Assembly (NCBI GenBank): GCA_964016875.1
Contig: OZ024720.1
Location: 36,733,106 to 36,797,105, forward strand
Length of the DNA: 64,000 nt
Direction: 5' to 3'
Source of the DNA: Fallopia convolvulus
Lineage: Eukaryota > Streptophyta > Magnoliopsida > Caryophyllales > Polygonaceae
How positions within the stretch are numbered: position 1 is the stretch's first letter; the number at the start of each line of letters is the position of its first letter. The notes beneath the pieces are model-generated. The model saw nothing but the letters and a program-made list of their open reading frames with translations, was not told the origin of the DNA and searched no databases. Below, one piece after another: positions 11,663-21,875 of this stretch. Position numbers and translations under genes: made by a program.

Positions 11663-12871
11663 TGATCGCTCGGAAATGCGAGGGTCTAGAGATACAATTT
11701 AGAACCCGACCCCGTTGTAGCACGTGGTGGGTGTCGAACACTTGGGAAGTCTACTCGATTGATGTGCCAAGACACTAGAAAGCTAGAAAGGAGAGCTTAA
11801 AACAAAGGAAAACAAGAGAACAGTCGGGACCGACACTGAGGTCACGTCGTGCCCGATGTTGGCGACAAGAGGAAGTCGGGACCGACACAGGGTAAGTCGG
11901 GCCCGAGGTATCTGGGTTTGTCGAACTCAAAGATTTAAAGTAGATCTTGGGATTTTGGGTTCCTTCTCTAGTAGATTAATGCTTTTCCACCCCAATTCAA
12001 GCAATGAGTGATGGTCGGACTAGGATCGAGCGCTTTCGCCCTCGTTCCAACCACTTCTACACCTTGATCCATGGGGAAATCCCCTTAGAAGCAAGGTCTT
12101 GAGATTGACACATGTTCACTTTCGCTACTTTGCCAATCACAAGCCTTGATTCCCAACTTTCGCAAGGAATTGTAGCTCTATGTAGAGTGGGTTCCTTAGA
12201 TCAAACACTCAAGGCTATGGAATTGGGGTTTCTAGCCCAAACCTAGCTAGGGTTTTCCCCCATAACCCAAGATCAAGGTGATCTACTCCATGTGGAAAAC
12301 AAAGAAAGCAAACAAATCAAAAGGGAAAGCAATCAACATCATCAATCTCAAAACAAAGCAAAGTTTCATTCAAATCAAAAGCAATCCAGAAATTCCAATC
12401 AAGGGTTTCAAAATCCACAAGATCAAAACAAAGCAAAGCTAATCTATCAACAAAACCTATCAAGTCTTCCTCTCCCTTGGCCGATTCTCTCTCTCTTCCT
12501 CCTCCTCTCCTTCCTCCTTGCTCTCCAAGTATCCTTTTGAGGGTTGTTGTGTGTGAGAGAGCCCCCCTTTTGTGTGTGTGAGAGGGAACCCCAAATTAGA
12601 AGACAAGAGGCCCTTTTATAGATTAGATGAGGGGTAAAAGTGGAAGTCGACAATTTCGTGCCTTGGAGCCCAACTAGTCCGGTGACCGACTCGGACCGAC
12701 ACGGAGGACCTCGGGCCCGAGTTACTGTGCATGTCACTCCGAGGTTGAAAGCTCCCAAGTCGGGCCCGGCGTTGTTGCAACTCGGTCCGGACCTCGTTCC
12801 ACCTTCTTCTTGTTGGGTTTCTTCTTGTTCTTCTTCATGGCTTGCTCCTCTCTTTCCTCTTTAGCTCGGGC
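11663..12871 (-). repeat. 5' LTR of element 1, truncated
   Basis: About 1209 bp matching 180-1388. It starts TGATCGCTCGG at 11663 but loses similarity at 12871, within CTCGGGCC. The outer roughly 200 bp found in the other LTR are missing, and the sequence runs straight into an unrelated plus-strand gag relic. The missing end is the 5' end of the U3 region. Confidence 0.9.
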
Positions 12872-12879
12872 CTAATCAT

Positions 12880-13535
12880 TGACAGGACTCGCTTCAAAAT
12901 AAGGAATGAAATACGAGATCAATTTCGTTCTTTTCCATTCTTTCTCGAAGAAAGTGAAACAGCTGAGATGGGTGATCAAACATTAAGACAATAGACTGCG
13001 CCGAATCTGGCACAATAACCCTTGGCGGGTTAGTTCCTTGGTTAGCCAAAGGGGTCAAGTTTGAGCTAAAATCTGGGTTGATTCACCTTTTTCCCCAACT
13101 CCATGGGCATAGTGGTGATGATCCCAACAAGCATCTGTCTGAATTTCATGATATATGCTTGAGTATGAAACTTGCTTACGTTACTGAGGACCAAATCAGT
13201 CTGAGGGCCTTTCCTTTATCTCTCAAGGATCAGGTCAATGATTGGTTCTAATACTTGGCTCCGAGAAGTATTAACACCTGGGAAAAGATGAAGAAAGCCT
13301 TTTTAGAGAAATACTTCCGAGCTAAAGGGATCAACTTTATGAAGAAGAGTATAAGCAACATTGAGCAACAGTCCAATGAGACCTTGTATAATTACTATGA
13401 GAGGTTCAAGAGGTTGATCGCCATTTTCCCTTACTGTATTTGTTTGGTGGCCTCTTAGAGGATGAGAGACGGATGCTCAATGCAGCTTGTGAGGGAAACA
13501 TCCTCAATACAACCCCTACCTTTGCCTTCTTTTGT
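12880..13535 (+). pseudogene. Gag relic of another Athila-like element
   Basis: Plus-strand remnant resembling the gag of element 3. Readable pieces include KGVKFELKSGLIH, DDPNKHLSEFHDIC, LAPRSINTWEKMKKAFLEKYF and NYYERFKRLIA, then after a frameshift EDERRMLNAACEGN. There are several stops (for example just before YLAPRSIN) and at least one frameshift near 13435. No LTR, primer site or pol is attached. It is the remains of a third lineage member, cut on its left by the truncated LTR of element 1. Confidence 0.85.
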
Positions 13536-14906
13536 TGTTAGACCTGATTTAATGAAAAATGAAACTTTCTACTTTCCTTTCTCTTTGAGTTCTGTCTTTG
13601 CATTTCCTTTTTGTTGTTTGATCTTGTTGAAGAACTCGTTGGTGAGTCACGTACAACGTCCATCTTCAATCTAGTTTGCAAATCTCATTGAGTCATAACC
13701 GAGTCGTTGCATCCATATCCTTCGCACCATCTTCATCCACCATCGGTCCAAGAAAGTGCTTCATTGTCTCGTTTCTTCTTAAGGCGATTACCTTGCATCA
13801 TCAACCATCCATCGATCCTACAATCACACTTAGAGACGATGAAATTGAAAGGTTAAATCAAAGGGAGGGGGTTTGTGACTTTTCGGTTTGAGAATTGAAT
13901 TTAACAACACTTCATTGTCTCCTTCAACCTTTGGATGAAAAAGCATGGCTGAAATCTGAGGCAGAGGATCACAATTCAGCCACAACAACAACAACACAAC
14001 ACAAGGACAACAACCACAATCTAGGGCAATTTTCAAGTAAATTCGACAATGGTAACAAGGGTGGTTGCTAAGAGTACTTGCAACCCTAGATGCCCGATCA
14101 ATGGTAAAAAAGAGAAATACCTTGTGTGAAACTGATACCACGTGATAAAGGATCTTTTTTTTTCATTTCGGTGCAAGGCAATCTCGACGCAATCCAATCA
14201 ATCTTGATGGAGTAACTTTTGTTCTGGTTTCACAAGGGCAATTCACCCTGTTTGGAGGTAAATTTTCAAGAAATTTAACTTTTCATGATTTGACTAAATT
14301 AATATAATTTAAGTATGGGTATGAATTGTACCCATAGTTTAAATTACAAAGTTTATATGTCGATAAGTCTTTTGCGGATTTGAACCTGATATATTCCAAA
14401 TTAAAGATTAATTAATAGGCTACATATAGAGAGGCCTAGTAATTAACTTATACAAAACAAATTCAAAGCTTCGTTTGATCGTGTTCCAAGTCAAGGAAAA
14501 ATGGCGATTCCATGATATGGGTGGGCTTGATTTAGAGGCCCGTTAATTAACTTATACAAATGAGCCAAATCTACAAAGTTTGGTTGGTTAATTAACACAT
14601 GAAGTGATGGGTTATCTTTATCACTTTACCCTTGAAACTTCACCTTAGCATGATTAATTAATTACTAGGTATTCTCCCCTTTGATTACCCTTTTTCTAAT
14701 TAATTGGTGGGGCTGAAGTTTTAAAAGGGAGTTGATAAATCCATGGATTCCATTTCTCTCAATTGCTAATTTACATGTTATTTTAGCATTATCTTCAACA
14801 TAATATCACATTGAATGGCCCAATATTTATGCTCATATTTATGGGTTGTAAATAGAATAAAAGGAGCAGACATTACATTGGGCTTGTTCAACTCCATTCA
14901 ATACAT
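13536..14906. other. Intergenic DNA, possible old LTR debris
   Basis: No gene is seen. The part from about 13560 to 13780 has weak resemblance in word order to the LTRs of the 15932-20207 element (GTGAGTCA, CATCCATATCC and CATCATCCA-like words), so it may be a diverged relative. A minus-strand TGGTATCAG at 14132-14140 resembles an initiator-Met primer site but has no clear LTR beside it. The rest, about 14160-14900, is AT-rich without recognisable structure. Confidence 0.35.
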
Positions 14907-14909
14907 TTA

Positions 14910-15240
14910 GGCCCCGTTTGGTTGCAATTCATGGAAACGTAAACGGAATGGAAATGAATGTAATCCACTTTAGTGTCATGATACATTGACAAAAAAATCA
15001 ACTTGTTTTGCACAACCTCTTATCCTTTGTAAAAAAGGGTTTGCTCCACCTCAATCATTTTTCATCATGGGGGTGGGTAACAAAAACGGGGAATCACTCC
15101 CTTCTATCTCACTTTTGCAATGGACAAGTTGTTGGATGAAATTATTATATAAATGTATAATGACACTAAAAATTGTCTAGATTAATTTCATTTCAGTTTC
15201 CGTTTACATTTCCATATGTCACGACGAACCAAACGGGGCC
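14910..15240. mobile_element. Tourist-like MITE (PIF/Harbinger type)
   Basis: A 331-bp non-coding element with terminal inverted repeats: GGCCCCGTTTGGTT at the left and AACCAAACGGGGCC at the right. Imperfect pairing continues inward (GGAAACGTAAACGG at the left, CCGTTTACATTTCC at the right). It is flanked by TTA at 14907-14909 and 15241-15243. A 3-bp TTA/TAA target duplication with G-rich termini is the mark of Tourist-type PIF/Harbinger MITEs. It encodes no transposase. Confidence 0.85.
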
Positions 15241-15243
15241 TTA

Positions 15244-15926
15244 ATGTGTTATTCAAAGCCATTCATTATTTTATTGGTTACAAATTCACGAACAGAGCAA
15301 TATTAGGGAGAGGGAGGTGGTTGTTATCCACATTTGAATCTTCATATAAAAGGTGTAGGTCTGATTTCTATCAAGGGGAGGGGCAAGGAGAGACAAAAAA
15401 ATCAATAGTACATAAACTCTCAAGAGGAAGTTTACGCAAATCACAAGTGTGAAGAGAAAGTTGGAGAAATGTCTTCCACCTAGCCACACGTTTGATTTCA
15501 AGATCAAGATCATAAATTTGTAAAATTTCTTCTCCATAAAATTCCCTTATGTGCTAATTAATTATTGTGTTTTGGATCATATGCTTGTATATATAAAAAC
15601 AGGTTGGGATTCAAAGACCCGTTGTTGGGTTAAATTCAAGCGGTTCGATGTCTTCATAACAACATGAGATCGGTTGTCTTGTGCCATATATAAAATGAGG
15701 GCTCATTTCATGACTATCCTTGTAGGCCACCGGTGATGATCGAAGATCGCCCGTTTTGAGGAGAAACATTCCGTTGAGCCTCCTACCGGTGATCACGTCC
15801 ACAACGACGACTCATGCGAGGCTTGTGACGGACCGTTTTGCGCCGAGATGGACACCGGGGCTGTCTTGGAAGACTATGATTGGCTTTGAATGGAGTGTAT
15901 TACCACCTCAATCCAAAGAACGAAGT
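15244..15926. other. Target DNA left of the three-LTR array
   Basis: No gene is recognised. The 24-bp stretch at 15752-15775 (CGTTTTGAGGAGAAACATTC at its start) recurs twice on the other side of the array, at 20328 and 20418, so the array sits inside an older repeated sequence of unknown kind. A short frame from 15756 runs into the LTR but resembles no family I know upstream of the LTR. Confidence 0.4.
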
Positions 15927-15931
15927 GTTGT

Positions 15932-16826
15932 TGATGTGATTCCATCTACCGAGTCATGGCCCCATGATTTGAGTGAAGATTCCAGCCCTAAAGACAAGTC
16001 CAATTTGCACGACAAGGGAGAGTCTTCATTTGGACACATATCCAAGGCCGGTGTCCGAGGCGCTAAGGAGCCGAGTCAAGGCACGACGCTCTATTATTGG
16101 CGCATCACTCGAGAACATGCTAGTGCAATGCTTGACAAGATCAAGGAGGAGCTCATGGATCATAAGTTTCCAAAGGTTTACAAAGAAGAAGGTTGGAGTC
16201 TCCTTTTGACTCGTGTTCCGACAAGTGACTTTTTTTACGGTTAAGGACACTTTATAAGTTTTCGGGATTTCGGGCTAATTTTTGTAATTTCCTTAAGTGA
16301 AGGGGCTAAATTTGTGAGGTTGATTTCTAGGTTATATGGTCGGCCCCCTCACCCTTTGTTGGGAGACTTGGACGAAATTTGCTTCTCTTTTCCTTGCATT
16401 TTTCAATTCAAAGTTCTTGTTTTGTTTCGTTCAATTCTCGTTGTTCAATTGTTGGTGAGTCATATCCGAAAATTCGAGCATCCTAGTTTGTTTGAGAGCT
16501 TGGTGAGTCATATCCAAGTTATCAAGCATCCATATCCCCTTGTTCTCTCCATTTTCGAACCATCATCCATCTCGGAGGTTTCTGCACTATCTCAGTAAAT
16601 TCGACATAACTTTCAATCCACTCATCATCTTTCTCTCATATTTTGATGGATTAAATCAGACTCAGAGATCTAACTTTTCGAATTGGAATCACTCAAATCC
16701 GAGTTCGGACGAGGAAGATCCATCCAGTTGAAGACGGGTCAGTTGCGTGGTATTTGTTGTCGGAATTCCTTGGATTCTCGTGGCGATCTCTTTGCAACAT
16801 CATCCCCTCCATCGATCCTCTCATCA
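15932..16826 (+). repeat. LTR 1 of the array
   Basis: 895 bp, TGATGTGATTCC...CTCTCATCA. Nearly identical to 18141-19035 and of exactly the same length. Its first 310 bp or so are an open frame ending TSDFFYG before a stop. The frame contains an ITREHASAM segment, vaguely like the C-terminal end of chromovirus polyproteins. Confidence 0.9.
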
Positions 16827-16828
16827 AG

Positions 16829-16841
16829 TGGTATCAGATCC
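16829..16841 (+). other. Primer binding site, internal A (initiator Met tRNA)
   Basis: TGGTATCAGATCC, two bases after LTR 1. It matches the usual initiator-Met primer site TGGTATCAGAGC apart from one base. Confidence 0.8.
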
Positions 16842-17449
16842 GCGCGAAGGTATCGCCATCTAAATCTTGTTTCGACCTTGATTTTCCACTTGTTGCAAGT
16901 TTTAGGTTTGAACTCTTTAGTGGCTGCGTTGTTGTTGTTGTGTTGGCCTTGTCCGAATTGTTGTCTTGAGTTGTGGCGTTTTTTATTCCTTGAATTGTTG
17001 AAGTTCTTGGCCGAGTTTGATGTTCAACCATGGCTGAAAAGCTGCTCAAAAAACGTCCCTAATAGAACACCAATGGCCTTCATTAGTTGGTAGTTGAATG
17101 GTTGCTTTTGTTGCTTGTTTAATGCCTTCCTTTAGTGCATGAATTGAAAGAGCCTTTGCTGATTTTTTTGTTGTTGTGGAAAAAAACGTGGGAAATGGAG
17201 ACCAAAAACCAGCTTTGATTTTGTGTTCGTTACATTCTTGTTGAATTGGATCGACTCTAGGATACGGGAACGACACCAAGAATTGCTAATCTTGCTTGGT
17301 TGTTTCTTTTCTTGTTGTTGTGTTTGAGTTTTTCTTGTTCCATTTTGTTGGTCATCTTCTACTTGCAACTTGTCGGATTTTCATCTCGGGCAAGTCTTGG
17401 TGATTAATTCGTGTGACCTCTATACCTTGATCTTTGCCTTGTTTTTACG

Positions 17450-18067
17450 ATGACAAGTGTAGGTGATGACAAGAATAAGGAACAAGTTGAGGAGATGTCC
17501 ACTAGTTCGGTGGCTGCCATGTTACAAACTTTTCAACAATCCATGCAACAATCCGTAGAAGCTATGAAGACACGCATGGAAGCCTTGGAGCGCCGAATCC
17601 TAGGGCTGGACGAGAGGACACAAGTGCCTCAAGTGGTGAAGATCAAGGAGACACAAGAAGAAGATCAAGGTTCGAGGACGACCCCTTGTAAAGGGGAGGA
17701 GACTTCCTTCCAACAAAGAGTGATGAGTGACACAGAACAACCAAAAAGAGAGACTCCTTTCCATGGATTGGAACAACTCATTACCATTAAGTGTCCAATA
17801 GAAATGATGCACATATTGCATGAAGAGGAGGATGTTGTGGAATTGTCTCCTAAAATCAAGCATCGTCCTACCATTACTCCTAGCTCCATGAACTCGTTGG
17901 CTACACCATGGATGGATGCATTTCCTATGATTTCTTCATGTTTGCCCTTCTTGCTCCATGAGGAATACGAGGCTGTTTTAGTCACTCAAAGCGGTGATTA
18001 CATTCTTTTGCTTGTGGAGGCCAAGAAGGATGTCTTTGTCATGGAGAATGCCACACAAGGGAGCTAG
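17450..18067 (+). CDS. Short Gag-like protein of the non-autonomous element
   Basis: 205 codons, starting MTSVGDDKNKEQ. The N-terminal half is a charged, Gln-rich helical region (LQTFQQSMQQSVEAM, then RMEALERRILGLDERTQ), likely coiled coil, like the start of chromovirus-type Gag proteins. The second half (from about residue 75) matches nothing I recognise and lacks a Gag core or zinc knuckle. It is probably a Gag N-terminus fused by internal deletion to another part of the original polyprotein. Whether any protein is made is unknown. The repeated copy in internal B (19657 onward) keeps the first roughly 80 codons and then runs into LTR 3. Confidence 0.55.
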   Translation: MTSVGDDKNKEQVEEMSTSSVAAMLQTFQQSMQQSVEAMKTRMEALERRILGLDERTQVPQVVKIKETQEEDQGSRTTPCKGEETSFQQRVMSDTEQPKRETPFHGLEQLITIKCPIEMMHILHEEEDVVELSPKIKHRPTITPSSMNSLATPWMDAFPMISSCLPFLLHEEYEAVLVTQSGDYILLLVEAKKDVFVMENATQGS

Positions 18068-18123
18068 AAGCCCTACCTTCTTTGTTGAGCTCACAAGGCT
18101 TGATAGATTGGAGGACGAATCTT

Positions 18124-18140
18124 TTTGAAGGGGAGGAGGA
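18124..18140 (+). other. Polypurine tract before LTR 2
   Basis: TTTGAAGGGGAGGAGGA directly before the TG of LTR 2. It is the expected plus-strand primer site and defines the LTR start. Confidence 0.8.
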
Positions 18141-19035
18141 TGATGTGATTCCATCTACCGAGTCATGGCCCCATGATTTGAGTGAAGATTCCAGCCCTAA
18201 AGACAAGTCCAATTTGCACGACAAGGGAGAGTCTTCATTTGGACACATATCCAAGGCCGATGTCCGAGGCGCTAAGGTGCCAAGTCAAGGCACGGCGCTC
18301 TATTATTGGCGCATCACTCGAGAACATGCTAGTGCAATGTTTGACAAGATTAAGGAGGAGCTCATGGATCATAAGTTTCCAAAGGTTTACAAAGAAGAAG
18401 GTTGGAGTCTCCTTTTGACTCGTGTTCCGACAAGTGACTTTTTTTACGGTTAAGGACACTTTATAAGTTTTCGGGATTTCGGGCTAATTTTTGTAATTTC
18501 CTTAAGTGAAGGGGCTAAATTTGTGAGGTTGATTTCTAGGTTATATGGTCGGCCCCCTCACCCTTTGTTGGGAGACTTGGACGAAATTTGCTTCTCTTTT
18601 CCTTGCATTTTTCAATTCAAAGTTCTTGTTTTGTTTCGTTCAATTCTCGTTGTTCAATTGTTGGTGAGTCATATCCGAAAATTCGAGCATCCTAGTTTGT
18701 TTGAGAGCTTGGTGAGTCATATCCAAGTTATCAAGCATCCATATCCCCTTGTTCTCTCCATTTTCGAACCATCATCCATCTCGGAGGTTTCTGCACTATC
18801 TCAGTAAATTCGACATAACTTTCAATCCACTCATCATCTTTCTCTCATATTTTGATGGATTAATCTAGACTTAGAGATATAACTTCTCGAATTGGAATCA
18901 CTCAAATCCGAGTTCGGACGAGCAAGATCCATCCAGTTGAAGACGGGTCAGTTGCGTGGTGTTTGTTGTCGGAATTCCTTGGATTCTCGTGGCGATCTCT
19001 TTGCACCATCATCCCCTACATCGATCCTCTCATCA
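18141..19035 (+). repeat. LTR 2 of the array
   Basis: 895 bp, direct repeat of LTR 1 with few substitutions. It is followed at 19038 by TGGTATCAGAGCC, an intact initiator-Met primer site, so a second internal unit starts here. Confidence 0.9.
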
Positions 19036-19895
19036 AGTGGTATCAGAGCCACGCGAAGGTATCGCCATCTAAATCTTGTTTCGACCTTGAATTTCCACTT
19101 GTTGCAAGTTTTAGGTTTGAACTCTTTAGTGGCTGCGTTGTTGTTGTTGTGTTGGCCTTGTCTGAATTGTTGTCTTGAGTTGTGGCGTTTTTTATTCCTT
19201 GAATTGTTGAAGTTCTTGGACAAGTTTGATGTTCAACCATGGCTGAAAAGCTGCTCAAAAAACGTCCCTAATAGAGCACCAATGGCCTTCATTAGTTGGT
19301 AGTTGAATGGTTGCTTTTGTTGCTTGTTTAATGTCTTCCTTTAGTGCATGAATTGAAAGAGCCTTTGCTGATTTTTTTTTGTTGTGGACAAAAACGTGGG
19401 AATTGAGACCAAAAACCAGCTTTGATTTTGTGTTCGTTACATTCTTGTTGAATTGGATCGACTCTAGGATACGGTAACGACACCAAGAATTGCTAATCTT
19501 GCTTGGTTGTTTCTTTTCTTGTTGTTGTGTTTGAGTTTTTCTTGTTCCATTTTGTTGGTCATCTTCTACTTGCACCTTGTCGGATTTTCATCTCGGGCAA
19601 GTCTTGGTGATTAATTCGTGTGACCTCTATACCTTGATCTTTGCCTTGTTTTTACGATGACAAGTGTAGGTGATGACAAGAATAAGGAACAAGTTGAGGA
19701 GATGTCCACTAGTTCGGTGGCTGCCATGTTACAAACTTTTCAACAATCCATGCAACAATCCGTGGAAGCTATGAAGACACGCATGGATGCCTTGGAGCGC
19801 CGAATCCTAGGGCTGGACGAGAGGACACAAGTGCCTCAAGTGGTGAAGATCAAGGAGACACAAGAAGAGGATCAAGGTTCGAGGACGAGAGGACA
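19036..19895 (+). repeat. Internal B, truncated second internal unit
   Basis: Repeats 16827-17690 of internal A, including the Gag-like start at 19657. It ends in a scar at 19880-19900 where GAGGACGAGAGGACACAAGT is joined to LTR sequence. The polypurine tract and the first roughly 580 bp of the third LTR are deleted. Confidence 0.88.
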
Positions 19896-20207
19896 CAAGT
19901 TATCAAGCATCCATATCCCCTTGTTCTCTCCATTTTCGAACCATCATCCATCTCGGAGGTTTCTGCACTATCTCAGTAAATTCGACATAACTATCAATCC
20001 ACTCATCATCTTTCTCTCATATTTTGATGGATTAAACTAGACTCAGAGATCTAACTTCTCGAATTAGAATCACTCAAATCCGAGTTCGGACGAGGAATAT
20101 CCATCCAGTTGAAGACGGGTCAGTTGCGTGGTGTTTGTTGTCGGAATTCCTTGGATTCTCATGGCGATCTCTTTGCACCATCATCCCCTCCATCGATCCT
20201 CTCATCA
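19896..20207 (+). repeat. Partial LTR 3 of the array
   Basis: 312 bp matching the last third of LTRs 1 and 2 (from CAAGTTATCAAGC to CTCTCATCA). It is followed by GTTGT, the same five bases that precede LTR 1. Confidence 0.88.
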
Positions 20208-20212
20208 GTTGT

Positions 20213-20842
20213 CCTCCACGCCGAGTTATTTCGGTGAAGAAGGCTTCAAAGGCATGATGAAGACTCAAATTAAAGAGCCCATGGAGATGCCACAGTGCCT
20301 CAAAGATGGAAAAGGATTGGTGGTCATCCGTTTTGAGGAGAAACATTCCGTTTCGAGCCTCTTGCGTGTGATCACATCTACAACACACAAAGCCCACCTC
20401 GGTGGATTGAGGGTCATCCGTTTTGAGGAGAAACATTCCGTTTCGAGCCTCTTATGGGTAGACGCCTACACTTATGGCACATGATCAATCAACCGGGTGG
20501 ATTGATTTGCATGGTGACGAGCACCGCAATGTCCAAGTTGATGACGTTTGTGCCCATATATTGTGTGTTCTATGAAGTAATCAATCAAAAAATAGAGTAT
20601 ATGATGCACTAATTCCACTGAAATACAAATCAATGTGTCAATTGATTTACTGTGATGGAGGGGGAAACGTATATGTATACATGTTTTTGTGGCTGCTATT
20701 AACTAAAATTCAAAAGGTTAATTAGAAATACCTTTGTCATGGTAACGTGAAAAAGAAGTGGCGATCCGATTTCGATCGAGCCGAAGATTGAACCTTCCAA
20801 GTACACGTCCAACTTGTATTAGTGTGAATTAGCACTAATTAA
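20213..20842. other. Target DNA right of the array; short direct repeats
   Basis: No gene is recognised. Two direct copies of about 42 bp starting GGTCATCCGTTTTGAGGAG lie at 20322 and 20412, 90 bp apart; a third partial copy lies at 15752 on the other side of the array. The sequence from about 20560 to the LINE is AT-rich with nothing recognisable. Confidence 0.45.
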
Positions 20843-20869
20843 AATACAAAGAAGATAATGGTGCCTCTT

Positions 20870-21440
20870 TGCTAGAGTGTGTGTTGAGGTGGACATTACT
20901 AAAGCTCTTAATGGTTCAGGTACTATTAATGGATGTCGATATCATGTTGAGTATGAAGGACTTCATTGAATATGCACCAATTGTGGGAGATATGGCCATA
21001 TTATTCAAAAGTGGCCCCAAATTCAGCTGAAGCCAACTGTGGTGGCTGGTAATACACCTCAACCTAATCATGTTGAAGAGGTGCGTGATCCAGACCCGAG
21101 TCTGGCGAATGGAGCTCCTCGCTAAGGGCCTTGGACGGTAGTCCAACATCGCCGGAATGTTTCCAAAGGAAAGTCACCGGTAGAAGCCAGTGGAGTTCTT
21201 AAGGAAAAAGATAGCAATAGATTTGCTTCCTTGGCAGGTGAAGATTTTTAGAATTGAAGCAGGATTTAGGGAAACAGAATCGGGGTGATAAAGGAAAGCA
21301 GATACTTTTTACCTCCCAATCTGATGAGTCAGCAAAAAAGGTGAGCCAGGGGAAGGTTCGAATGGAAAAATAGAGTAAGTGGAAAGTCAACGGGTGTTTC
21401 TCAGACTATTGTTGTGACTGGGCCGTCAACTTCGAGGGTG
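20870..21440 (+). pseudogene. LINE ORF1 remnant with zinc knuckle
   Basis: C-terminal part of plant LINE ORF1, the RNA-binding protein. The frame reads GCRYHVEYEGLH, then after a stop CTNCGRYGHIIQKW, a CCHC knuckle whose last Cys is changed to Trp, then GPWTVVQHRRN, a segment common to plant L1 ORF1. Several stops interrupt it. The region from about 21440 to 21830 has weak coding character and seems to be the rest of the ORF1 linker. Confidence 0.75.
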
Positions 21441-21875
21441 AAATCCTGAAAGGCCTCCAGAAAGGGAAGAGCTAGTGATGGCCCAATTCATGGTGAATTT
21501 AATAATTTGGACCTTGGAAAGCTTAAATTTGGGCCGCAAGCAATTGTGGTGGGAAGACGGTCTCGTGTGGAAAATGGGCATGATTGCGATTTTCAGTCAA
21601 GCCCAACTAAATGGGGCGATCAACAATAGAATACTCAGAGTATGACAGGTTTCATAGTTCAGATTAATGAGGCCAATGAGGATGTTCCTATAGAGATTAA
21701 TAAGGCAACTGATGTTAAGATGACAAAAGAAAGAATTACTTCGACAAATTCACATCCACAAGAGGCTGCCAATCCTAGGTTTGTAGTGCCCGTTATCTCC
21801 TCTGGTAATCCATGAATTGTCTATTTTGATTGTTGCGGGGCTGGTAAGCTCAGTTTCCGCAGGGCGGTCCAATAC

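Larger units (their letters stand above)
180..12871 (-). mobile_element. Athila-like Ty3/gypsy retrotransposon 1 (degenerate)
   Basis: The element runs on the minus strand: 5' LTR at the right (11663-12871, truncated), tRNA-Asp primer binding site, gag, protease, reverse transcriptase, RNase H, integrase, non-coding 3' region, polypurine tract, 3' LTR at the left (180-1591). Domain order with integrase last is that of Ty3/gypsy; the tRNA-Asp primer and the 3' tail with repeated polypurine-like motifs point to the Athila/Tat group. Gag-pol would be one reading frame but has at least five in-frame stops. The integrase C-terminus and the 3' non-coding DNA are duplicated in tandem. Unlike element 2 it has no ORF between integrase and the 3' LTR. 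The LTRs differ at scattered bases, so it is an old copy. Confidence 0.93.
15932..20207 (+). mobile_element. Non-autonomous LTR element in a three-LTR array
   Basis: Order: LTR 1 (15932-16826), internal A (16827-18140), LTR 2 (18141-19035), internal B (19036-19895, truncated), partial LTR 3 (19896-20207). The array is flanked by GTTGT at 15927-15931 and 20208-20212, a 5-bp target duplication, so the whole array behaves as one insertion that later gained LTR units by recombination. The primer site is initiator Met. The polypurine tract GAAGGGGAGGAGGA before LTR 2 looks like that of plant chromovirus-type Ty3/gypsy elements, so I place it there tentatively. No protease, reverse transcriptase or integrase is present; it must have moved in trans. 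Confidence 0.88.

Noticed and set aside
14132..14142. Minus-strand initiator-Met primer-like site
   Set aside because: No LTR pair or internal coding sequence next to it; kept only as a remark in the intergenic entry.
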